Below, one piece after another: positions 1-5,644 of a DNA stretch of 10,274 nt. The number at the start of each line of letters is the position of its first letter. Position 1 is the first letter of the stretch. The stretch spans positions 1 through 10,274 of the forward strand of contig JAJUHD010000085.1 in the NCBI GenBank assembly GCA_029268085.1. The letters are read 5' to 3'. The notes under the pieces were generated by a model. That model saw only the letters and a program-made list of their open reading frames with translations, was not told the origin of the DNA and searched no databases. Source of the DNA: Bacillota bacterium. Lineage in GTDB: Bacteria > Bacillota > Clostridia > Oscillospirales > Oscillospiraceae. Made by a program: the position numbers and the translations under genes.

Positions 1-14
1 CGTCATAAAATGTG

Positions 15-458
15 TCAGCAACTATGCTTTTCGGCATATTCGACAATTGCGTCCACTTTCGCCCCGCTGCGCTCATTATGTTCATATGTACAGGACAAAT
101 ACTCTTTTATCATGCTTTCAGCAATTTTAATGCCGGTAACCTGCGAGCCAATTGTAATTACATTACAGTTGTTAGAAAGGCAGGCACGCTGCGCGCTGTA
201 AACATCGCTGACCACCGCGGCATAACAGCCACGAACCTTGTTTGCGGCCAGCATTACGCCCAAGCCCGTACCGCAAAATAAAATCCCGCGGTCAAACTCT
301 CCCGCAGCAACCGCCTCGCCTACGGCGATCGCCACCTTTGCATAAATCGGGTCTAATGAGCCAAAATCGACCACTTCGTGTCCCAAGCTTCTGACATACT
401 CTATCATATGAAGTTTCATATCTGCGGCGTTAGGGTCGCAGCCCATTGCTATTTTCAT
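15..458 (-). CDS. RpiB/LacA/LacB-family sugar-phosphate isomerase, atypical active site
   Basis: Aldose-ketose phosphate isomerase fold of 147 residues, the usual RpiB length. The catalytic Cys62 in FCGTGLG, the anion-hole stretch GTGLG (63-67), AANKV (71-75), SDVYSAQR (84-91) and NVITIGS (99-105) are clear. Two normally conserved histidines are replaced: the DH of GCDH is DP here (Asp8-Pro9), and the histidine of the SRQHN segment is Ser95. The enzyme is therefore unlikely to be a housekeeping ribose-5-phosphate isomerase. An EryI/DerI-like D-erythrulose-4-phosphate isomerase or a LacB-like enzyme fits the context. The ATG at 458 is chosen because AAGGGGA lies about nine bases upstream; a longer frame to 563 adds residues unlike the family. 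It is the last gene visible in the operon, and nothing identifiable fits in the 14 bases beyond it. Confidence 0.85.
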   Translation of the reverse strand: MKIAMGCDPNAADMKLHMIEYVRSLGHEVVDFGSLDPIYAKVAIAVGEAVAAGEFDRGILFCGTGLGVMLAANKVRGCYAAVVSDVYSAQRACLSNNCNVITIGSQVTGIKIAESMIKEYLSCTYEHNERSGAKVDAIVEYAEKHSC

Positions 459-466
459 TTTCACAC

Positions 467-487
467 TTCCCCTTACTGTAAGGAAAA
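467..487 (-). promoter_or_regulatory. Palindrome overlapping the ribosome binding site of the RpiB-like gene
   Basis: The core CCTTACTGTAAGG (471-483) is a perfect palindrome around a central base. In the minus-strand RNA, G-U and A-U pairs extend it, giving a stem of about nine pairs with a 3-base loop. The 3' arm contains the Shine-Dalgarno sequence AAGGGGA of the gene starting at 458. It may therefore mask the ribosome binding site until upstream translation opens it; it could also be a protein-binding palindrome. The rest of the 92-base gap (459-550) holds no recognisable gene. Confidence 0.45.
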
Positions 488-550
488 TTTCTGTTTGTTT
501 TGTGCGCATCCGCTCTTGCGGCAGCGTCTGCAAGGCGGACACATCCGGCG

Positions 551-1009
551 TCATTTGCCGCAAACGATCTCCGGCAGCTGCATGCGCGGCGCTTCCTGTA
601 CCGGACTTATTACAAGAGCCGAGAAATAGTCGCTCTCCGCAACCGCCACAAAATGCCCCTTGCCTGCTTCAATCTCCAGTTCAACGCCCGCCGGGATACG
701 CACAATTTGGCCGCTCTCCATAATCGGCTTTCCATCGCGGATGTCTACAAAATACATAAGCGCCACACCGGAGATAAAATAGAAGCTCTCTTTATCTTCA
801 TGATATTCGATTTTATCGAAATTCGGCGTATGGTGCCACGCTTCCAAAAGTCCCATCATGATATGTTCTGTTTTAAAGGCGCTGACTAAAGGCATGCCCG
901 TCCAAGCAAAATAATCTTCGTTATAACGGCCTTTTTGGTACTCCTGCGGCAGTGAAACACGTACCCCTCTGATCTGCGTATCTGCAATATCTGTGATTTT
1001 AATATCCAT
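551..1009 (-). CDS. Small cupin-like protein of unknown function
   Basis: A 152-residue soluble protein with no signal peptide or membrane segment. The middle (about 60-125) has alternating strand and turn patterns of a cupin barrel: EYHEDKESFYFISG (68-81) and GQIVRIPAGVELEIEAG (100-116). His59, His60, His70, Glu71 and Glu74 could bind metal, but there is no classical HxH...H motif. The pattern faintly recalls ureidoglycolate-lyase-like cupins; no allantoin genes are nearby, so that name would mislead. It begins 24 bases after the TIM homologue and ends 92 bases before the RpiB-like gene, so it belongs to the same operon and probably acts on a pathway sugar or sugar phosphate, for instance as an isomerase or mutarotase. 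That role is inferred from context only. The start follows AAAGGGG at ten bases. Confidence 0.75.
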   Translation of the reverse strand: MDIKITDIADTQIRGVRVSLPQEYQKGRYNEDYFAWTGMPLVSAFKTEHIMMGLLEAWHHTPNFDKIEYHEDKESFYFISGVALMYFVDIRDGKPIMESGQIVRIPAGVELEIEAGKGHFVAVAESDYFSALVISPVQEAPRMQLPEIVCGK

Positions 1010-1033
1010 AGAGGCTGTGCCCCTTTCTTTTTC

Positions 1034-1831
1034 TTATTTTGCCAGACAACATTTTTCCCTGTTGTCTTGAACGGCCCGGATGATGGCGTTAAAATTATCG
1101 GCATCCCAAGCGCTGCGGCCAATAAACAGCCCGTTGATGTCTTTGCACCGGGATAGCGGCAGCGCATTTTCAGCGTTGACCGATCCGCCGTAAAAAACAG
1201 GAATTTCTTCGCCGCCTTTGCCAAATTCCATTTTAAGGCAGTCACGAATATATGTCAGCTTTTCATCCGCATAGCCGATTTCTACCGGTTTTCCATTCAC
1301 TCCAATGGCCCATACCGGCTCGTAGGCGACCCAAACCCGCGCTGTGTCCTTTTCGTTTATCCCTGCCAAACCAAGCTGTATCTGACGGCGCAAAACCTCG
1401 TTGCTTTGCCCCGCGCCTTTTTCCTGCTCCGTCTCGCCAATGCACAGCAGCACAGTAAAACCATGATCCAAGGCACAACGCACCTTTTTATTTTCCATTT
1501 CATCCGTTTCCATAAAAATATGCCGTCGCTCCGAATGCCCTACCATCACCAGATCGCAACCAACCTCCCGGAGCATCAGCGGGCTGATCTCTCCTGTATA
1601 CTGGCCTTGTTCTTCCCAGCCCATGTTCTGGGCTCCCAATTTGACCAAATTATCTTTGCGGCAGCGGTTGGCGCTTTCTAATGTGGTAAAGCTGGGGATG
1701 ACAAACAGCTCGAACGAGCTGCGGTCAATGTCAAAGGTCAGCTCTTGCAGGCGGCTGATAAACTGGTTTGTCTGCGCAATGGTTTTATACATTTTTGTAT
1801 TTGTACCCATGTACCATTTTTTGCACGCCAA
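1034..1831 (-). CDS. Triose-phosphate isomerase homologue, possibly an EryH/LerI-type L-erythrulose-1-phosphate isomerase
   Basis: TIM-barrel isomerase of 265 residues. All catalytic residues are present: Asn11 and Lys13 in GTNTKMY, His99 in VGHSERR and Glu171 in AYEPVWAIG; YGGSVN (214-219) is also typical. Several details differ from housekeeping TIM: the N-terminal motif is GTNTKM instead of GNWKM, loop 6 reads AIGVNGKPVE instead of AIGTGK, and the final phosphate loop reads IGRSAWD instead of VGGASL. I recall GRSAW and the longer loop 6 from the EryH/LerI proteins of erythritol and threitol catabolism; plain TIM activity is the alternative. The start is TTG at 1831, supported by TGAGGTGA seven to eight bases upstream; the first ATG (residue 8) would cut into the first strand. 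It lies 22 bases after the kinase gene. Confidence 0.85.
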   Translation of the reverse strand: MACKKWYMGTNTKMYKTIAQTNQFISRLQELTFDIDRSSFELFVIPSFTTLESANRCRKDNLVKLGAQNMGWEEQGQYTGEISPLMLREVGCDLVMVGHSERRHIFMETDEMENKKVRCALDHGFTVLLCIGETEQEKGAGQSNEVLRRQIQLGLAGINEKDTARVWVAYEPVWAIGVNGKPVEIGYADEKLTYIRDCLKMEFGKGGEEIPVFYGGSVNAENALPLSRCKDINGLFIGRSAWDADNFNAIIRAVQDNREKCCLAK

Positions 1832-1853
1832 AAACGATCACCTCACTTTATGA
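1832..1853 (-). promoter_or_regulatory. Ribosome binding site deciding a TTG start
   Basis: In the 22-base gap after the DhaL-DhaK stop, the minus strand carries TGAGGTGA, a near-ideal Shine-Dalgarno sequence, seven to eight bases before TTG at 1831. This favours the TTG over the in-frame ATG at codon 8. Confidence 0.75.
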
Positions 1854-3560
1854 TCACGTCTTTTTATAGTACGGGCTGTTGCAGGGCATATCGTAATATT
1901 TTTTGAGTTCCTCGTCGAGCTTCATCAGGGTAATCGAAGCGCCCGCCATTTCCATCGTCGTAACCAGGCTTCCGACATCCATATCGTAAACCTGAACTCC
2001 CTTTTCCCGCAGCAGCATTGCGAGCTTTCGGTTCATAATCATCAATTCCATCAGGGTGGTACTGCCCAGCCCGTTCACATAGGTGCAAACCGTATCTCCC
2101 CGCCCGATCCCGCTGTCTTTTAAAAGCTCGTCTAGCAAAGTTTCAACAATTTCATCTGCCGCTGCCATTTTTATGCGTTGGATGCCAGGCTCTCCGTGGA
2201 TACCCAGACCGTATTCCATTTCATCCGGAGGGAGGCTGAATATTGGTTCTTTTTGGCCTGGAATCGTTGCCCCTTCAAGCCCCACTCCAATAGAATAAAC
2301 GTTATCTCTGGCCTTTTCGGTCACACGGAAGGCCTCATCCAAATCAAGGCAGGAGCATGCAGCTCCCGCAATTTTCAGCACCAAAACGTCTCCGGCAATC
2401 CCACGGCGGTCAGTGATCCGTTCTTTGGGCGCTGAAGCGACATCGTCCCACACCCGAACGGTTTTTGTTTTGATGCCTTCCTGCGCAAGGCGCTCCGCCG
2501 CTTTGTCAAAATTCAGATTGTCTCCGGCATAGTTACCGTACACAAAAAGCACACCCGCCCCACGATCAGCGGCTCTGGCTGTACACTGAATTGTTACGGG
2601 GTCCGGAGATGTAAACACATTGCCGTTCGCGGCGGCATCCGCCAGATTATCCCCTAAAAAGAAACCAAACATCGGCTCATGCCCTGAGCCGCCGCCAATG
2701 ACCAGTGCTGTCTTCCCCATGGGGATATCCTTTTTCACCAGCCCATTTACGCCCGGTACCGCGGTAAAATGTCGGCCAAAGGCCGCTAAAAAGCCTTCGC
2801 TTTCTTCTTTTACAACATCCTTCGGGTCATTGATTATTTTCTTTTTCCATTTAATATTACAGCTTTCCACTGACCCTTGCCGCGAAAATCCATCTTCCGG
2901 CTCCGCGTCCGCTGGATCCATGCTTTTTGCACCGGTTACAAAATCGCGCATCTGCTGCAAAATCAGCCAGATACTTGTTGCGCCCGCATCCTGATGTCCG
3001 ATTGCCCTCGCGCCCAGGCTTTTGGCACGGCCAAATTTCGCAGTATATTTTTTGGTATTTTCTACTCCCTGTGCGGCCGCCTTTTCCGCCGCCGTCAGCA
3101 TCTCTTCAAACGAAGCACAGCAGCGATCTTTCATTGCCTCCACGGCAGGCTGCAGGGCATCTACCATTGTTTTGTCGCCGGGCTGGGCATGCCCCAGCTC
3201 CTGAATGGCCCGAAGACCGGCCTCCATCTGTTCCGCTATTTGTGCAGGCGTAATCTGGGAGGCAGGTGCACGCTTTTCCGCGTCGCCGGCAAACATAGCC
3301 GAAAAGATCATGCCGGAAGCGCCGCCCATGGCTTGCTCCATAGCGGCGGACATTTTAGTGTATAAAGCGTAGATATTGGTTTCGTTTTCATTTGCAATCA
3401 GGCAGGCCTTGGCCGCTTTCATGCCATTGAGCATACCAATCCCATGATCTCCGTCTCCGATAGCGCTGTCAAGGCGTGTGAGATAGGGCTCGTTTCTGAT
3501 GATTTTGTCCGCACAGGCCAGAAGCATCTCTCGAACCTGAGCATATGTCATTGTCTCCAT
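1854..3560 (-). CDS. Single-chain dihydroxyacetone kinase-family protein, domain order DhaL then DhaK
   Basis: Kinase of the DAK family, which phosphorylates dihydroxyacetone or related short ketoses such as erythrulose. The 568-residue protein has a DhaL nucleotide-binding domain (about 1-210) with LDSAIGDGDHG; Asp31, Asp36 and Asp38 match the metal-binding aspartates. It also has GGASG (79-83), GDKTMVDAL (128-136) and GHQDAGATS (188-196). A linker (about 211-238) leads to a DhaK substrate domain starting at KKIINDPKDVV. There, His294 in GGGSGHEP, Asp347 in GNYAGD and His455 in GLGIHGEPG match, by motif and spacing, E. coli DhaK His56, Asp109 and His218, so the hemiaminal chemistry should be intact. 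The order is the reverse of the usual DhaK-DhaL fusion. No PTS-type DhaM is present, so ATP is the likely donor. The start at 3560 follows AAAGGGGG at about 11 bases; the ATG at 3551 is an alternative. Confidence 0.9.
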   Translation of the reverse strand: METMTYAQVREMLLACADKIIRNEPYLTRLDSAIGDGDHGIGMLNGMKAAKACLIANENETNIYALYTKMSAAMEQAMGGASGMIFSAMFAGDAEKRAPASQITPAQIAEQMEAGLRAIQELGHAQPGDKTMVDALQPAVEAMKDRCCASFEEMLTAAEKAAAQGVENTKKYTAKFGRAKSLGARAIGHQDAGATSIWLILQQMRDFVTGAKSMDPADAEPEDGFSRQGSVESCNIKWKKKIINDPKDVVKEESEGFLAAFGRHFTAVPGVNGLVKKDIPMGKTALVIGGGSGHEPMFGFFLGDNLADAAANGNVFTSPDPVTIQCTARAADRGAGVLFVYGNYAGDNLNFDKAAERLAQEGIKTKTVRVWDDVASAPKERITDRRGIAGDVLVLKIAGAACSCLDLDEAFRVTEKARDNVYSIGVGLEGATIPGQKEPIFSLPPDEMEYGLGIHGEPGIQRIKMAAADEIVETLLDELLKDSGIGRGDTVCTYVNGLGSTTLMELMIMNRKLAMLLREKGVQVYDMDVGSLVTTMEMAGASITLMKLDEELKKYYDMPCNSPYYKKT

Positions 3561-3596
3561 ATACGGGTTTTCCCCCTTTCAGCATTCCTTTCAAAA

Positions 3597-3626
3597 GAAG
3601 GAAATGAAGCTTGCTCCGCTTCCTTC
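3597..3626 (-). repeat. Imperfect intergenic hairpin before the DhaL-DhaK gene
   Basis: GAAGC (3606-3610) pairs with GCTTC (3618-3622) across a 7-base loop. GAAG (3597-3600) can continue the stem with CTTC (3623-3626) after a 5-base bulge. On the minus strand the structure is followed by TTTTG, so a weak attenuator or processing site is conceivable. It lies in an 89-base gap that holds no other gene; the downstream gene's AAAGGGGG ribosome binding site is nearby. Confidence 0.3.
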
Positions 3627-3649
3627 CCGCCGATTCTGCTAAAGACAAA

Positions 3650-4333
3650 TTACTGCTGGTAGCCGCCGCAAAGCCGGTGCTTAGCCGGTTCGTCTTCTTC
3701 GATTGGCGGCAGTTCCACAGGCGGGTTGAAGTGGTTGTCGGCCGCATCATCATTTACTCGCGAAACCTCGCCCACAATTACGTCCCCATCCTCAGGAAGG
3801 GCCGCAAACGCATGGTAGATATACGGTGTCAGAGTGATTGAGTTGCCCACCTTAACATCAACATATCCGCCCGCCGGAATCTTGACCGGACGGCCATCGC
3901 ACATCAGGTGCACGTCGCCCTTCAAATCTTTTTGGTAACCATCAAATTCCGGCGTGCTATTCCAGACATAAACGCGCAGCGTACCGCCGGCGCGGTTGAT
4001 AATATCTTCTGTTTTAAAATAGTGGAAATGGCAGGGCAGCATTTGTCCCGCTTTCATTGCAATATATTTCTCGCAATATACTCGTCCGGTTTCAGGATGC
4101 TCAGCCTCCCCGTTGCGCAGCGTAAACAAGACTGCCCCGACTTTGTCAAAATCGCCGGAGTTATAGTCGGTCACATCCCAGCCCATGCCGACCTTGCGCA
4201 TATACACCGTAGCGGCTTTGTTCTCTTCCCATTTTTCCGGGCTCCAATATGCAAAATCCGGCAGTGCGCAATGCAGTCTTTCGCAAGCGCTGATAGCCCA
4301 GTCGATTTGTGCGTTGATGGCAGAACGTTTCAT
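3650..4333 (-). CDS. D-lyxose isomerase family protein (cupin-fold aldose-ketose isomerase)
   Basis: This 227-residue protein matches the D-lyxose/D-mannose isomerase family, metal-dependent cupin enzymes that interconvert D-lyxose with D-xylulose and D-mannose with D-fructose. The probable metal ligands are His102, His104 and Glu109 in PCHFHYFKTEDIINRAGG and His174 in YIYHAF. The downstream IPAGGYVDVKVGNSITL (152-168) is a typical beta-barrel stretch. The start is supported by AAGGAG eight bases before the ATG. It lies between a ketose-phosphate aldolase and a dihydroxyacetone-kinase-like gene, so it probably makes the ketose used by one of the pathway kinases. The family is tolerant of substrate, so tetroses, pentoses or hexoses are all possible. 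The C-terminal tail (about residues 195-227) is charged and Pro-rich, with unclear function. Confidence 0.85.
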   Translation of the reverse strand: MKRSAINAQIDWAISACERLHCALPDFAYWSPEKWEENKAATVYMRKVGMGWDVTDYNSGDFDKVGAVLFTLRNGEAEHPETGRVYCEKYIAMKAGQMLPCHFHYFKTEDIINRAGGTLRVYVWNSTPEFDGYQKDLKGDVHLMCDGRPVKIPAGGYVDVKVGNSITLTPYIYHAFAALPEDGDVIVGEVSRVNDDAADNHFNPPVELPPIEEDEPAKHRLCGGYQQ

Positions 4334-4366
4334 GCTTACCTCTCCTTTTCGATATCATTCTGCAGA

Positions 4367-4398
4367 GCGGGGCACGCGTCTATTGATGCATGCCGCGC
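4367..4398 (-). repeat. Intergenic hairpin between aldolase and lyxose-isomerase-like genes
   Basis: GGCACGC (4371-4377) can pair with GCATGCC (4388-4394) across a 10-base loop, allowing one G-U pair in the minus-strand RNA. Beyond a single mismatch, GCG/CGC extends the stem to about 10 bp. No U-run follows on the minus strand, so this is not a terminator; it may be a processing or stability element within the operon mRNA. It lies inside an 81-base gap that otherwise holds only the next gene's ribosome binding site. Confidence 0.4.
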
Positions 4399-4414
4399 TT
4401 TGTGTTGTTTATAA

Positions 4415-5290
4415 TCAGCCCAATTTATAATATTTGACCTTGTCGTCATCATTGAACAGCTTGATTTTATGGTCTATCACTTCATTCATTGCCTTAATGG
4501 CGGGTAAGTACAGTTCAAACGGCTCGCGGATATACGGGTCTTTCAGGGTGTTCCGCAGTTCCTGATAAAACGCATCTTTAATATCGGATGAAATATTGAT
4601 CTTATTAATGCCGCGCTTGCAGGCCTCGGCGATCTCACTGTCTTTATTGGAAGAACCGCCATGCAGAACCAGCGGAGTTTCAGGAACAACCTGTTTGATT
4701 TTGCTCAGCAGATCCTGCTGCAGATTTGGTTGAAATCCTTTTGGATAGATGCCGTGGCAGGTGCCGATAGCAATTGCGAGCGTATCCACACCGGTGAGGT
4801 CAATGAATTTTCGTGCTTCCTCCGGCTGTGTATATCTGATTTCTGTCGAAGATACTCCGCCTTCGAAAGATTGACCAGTGGTGCCGATTGTGCCAAGCTC
4901 ACCTTCGACCGAAACATTCAGCGGACGGCAAAAATCAACGATCTTCTTGGTAACGGCAACATTTTCTTCAAAAGGCAGAGAAGACGCGTCGATCATGACA
5001 GAAGTGAAGCCGTCGCGTACAGCACGATAAATGTCCTTTTCTTCAGCGTGATCAAGATGGATGACGCAGGGAATCTTTGTGCTGTTTGCAATGGCCTTTA
5101 CGCTTTCAATAAAGTTATCGCCCTGAAACTTGAGCTCGCTGGGGTGAATCGCCAGTATAACGGGCGCCTGCAGAGCCTCGCAGCGTTCAATCACCGCGTT
5201 CAGGATCATACCTGTCCCGATGTTGAAAGCAGGCACAGCAAAGTTATGTTCGTTTGCGACCTTCAACAGGTCTGTCATGTTCATTAGCAT
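4415..5290 (-). CDS. Class II (zinc-dependent) ketose-phosphate aldolase, fructose-bisphosphate aldolase family
   Basis: Cytoplasmic aldolase expected to cleave a ketose (bis)phosphate into dihydroxyacetone phosphate and an aldehyde. The 291-residue length fits the GatY/KbaY/IolJ/YdjI group. Catalytic Asp80 and zinc ligand His81 lie in IHLDHAEE; further landmarks are VEGELGTIG (128-136), zinc ligands His179 in AIGTCHGIYP and His210 in LVLHGGSS, and the phosphate-binding stretch KINISSD (230-236). HGGSSN and NISSD differ from the commoner GASG/NVATE forms and recall YdjI-like aldolases acting on longer ketose 1-phosphates; that is from memory, not a search. The ATG at 5290 is chosen because AAAGGAG lies eight to nine bases upstream; extending the frame to 5404 adds a Cys-rich stretch without family similarity. 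It is the first gene of the second transcription unit. Substrate unproven. Confidence 0.9.
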   Translation of the reverse strand: MLMNMTDLLKVANEHNFAVPAFNIGTGMILNAVIERCEALQAPVILAIHPSELKFQGDNFIESVKAIANSTKIPCVIHLDHAEEKDIYRAVRDGFTSVMIDASSLPFEENVAVTKKIVDFCRPLNVSVEGELGTIGTTGQSFEGGVSSTEIRYTQPEEARKFIDLTGVDTLAIAIGTCHGIYPKGFQPNLQQDLLSKIKQVVPETPLVLHGGSSNKDSEIAEACKRGINKINISSDIKDAFYQELRNTLKDPYIREPFELYLPAIKAMNEVIDHKIKLFNDDDKVKYYKLG

Positions 5291-5478
5291 AATGGTTTCT
5301 CCTTTTAAAAAATAAGAATCGAAGCGTTGTGCTCCGCACGCCGTACAAAATTCTGCGCAGCAGAGAACTTTTGCTCTGCTTTTGCCTTTCATTGCCCCGA
5401 ACACATGGTTGACATAACTTTACGATCTGTGCAAAAGGAACAGAAGGGCATCGAATATTTCCAGCGAAAAATCGGCAG
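5291..5478 (-). other. Long 5' leader of the aldolase operon with potential alternative hairpins
   Basis: If the candidate promoter is right, the transcript has a leader of about 190 bases before the aldolase start. It contains a 7-bp perfect inverted repeat, AGCAGAG/CTCTGCT (5359-5365 with 5374-5380, 8-base loop). The same segment read on the minus strand can instead form a smaller hairpin TCTGC-tgc-GCAGA followed by ATTTTG. The two foldings are mutually exclusive. I do not recognise a known riboswitch or T-box here, and no protein-coding gene in this stretch is convincing. The region ends with the aldolase ribosome binding site AAAGGAG. Confidence 0.35.
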
Positions 5479-5529
5479 TATTGAAACCAATATTTCATGC
5501 ACATTTCTATATGTCATTTTATTTCATGC
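5479..5529 (-). promoter_or_regulatory. Candidate promoter and operator for the aldolase-to-RpiB-like operon
   Basis: On the minus strand, ATGACA (5512-5517; five of six bases match the -35 consensus) is followed after 17 bases by AATATT (5489-5494; four of six match the -10 consensus). This predicts a transcript start near 5482. A perfect 10-bp direct repeat, TATTTCATGC in plus orientation, lies at 5491-5500 (over the -10) and at 5520-5529 (just upstream of the -35), 29 bases apart. A perfect inverted repeat, TATTG-aaac-CAATA (5479-5492), overlaps the -10 and start site, and ACAT-ttctat-ATGT (5501-5514) lies in the spacer. Repeats placed over promoter elements suggest an operator. The regulator is not in the window. 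The promoter match is moderate and was found by eye. Confidence 0.45.
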
Positions 5530-5550
5530 CTGGGGGAAAAATATAACCCT

Positions 5551-5592
5551 TATAAAAACCGGGGAGCAGCTCAATAGCGGACTCCCCAGTTT
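5551..5592 (-). terminator. Intrinsic (Rho-independent) terminator after the ABC transporter operon
   Basis: On the minus strand the sequence reads AAACTGGGGAG, a 15-base loop, then CTCCCCGGTTT, running on as TTTTTATA. The stem is 11 bp (5556-5566 with 5582-5592) including one G-U wobble, six of the pairs forming a strong GGGGAG/CTCCCC core, followed by a U-rich tract. It sits about 50 bases after the binding-protein stop codon, where the end of the kinase-transporter transcript is expected. It separates that unit from the aldolase unit. Confidence 0.85.
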
Positions 5593-5644
5593 CCTTCTAA
5601 GGATTCCTACAGCTAAAAACCGGGAATTGTTATTGGGGGGATTA

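Noticed and set aside
1..14. Minus-strand ATG at 4-6, possible start of another gene
   Set aside because: No ribosome binding site is seen upstream, and only two codons lie in the window.
459..563. N-terminal extension of the RpiB-like frame, including an alternative GTG at 464
   Set aside because: The family starts at MKIA; the Shine-Dalgarno sequence is correctly spaced for the ATG at 458 and too close to the GTG.
551..1009. Ureidoglycolate lyase
   Set aside because: Similarity is faint and limited to the barrel core, and no purine or allantoin degradation genes are present.
1034..1831. Simple annotation as glycolytic triose-phosphate isomerase
   Set aside because: Fold and catalytic residues fit, but the changed phosphate loops and operon context argue against assuming the housekeeping role. 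It is kept as the alternative.
4661..5287. Plus-strand open frame of 208 codons opposite the aldolase gene
   Set aside because: It is the complement of a gene with intact catalytic motifs, and its translation shows no domain. The same applies to long plus-strand frames at 2877-3365 and 6104-6538.
5291..5404. N-terminal extension of the aldolase frame
   Set aside because: The added Cys/Lys/Arg-rich stretch is unlike class II aldolases, and a good ribosome binding site supports the ATG at 5290.
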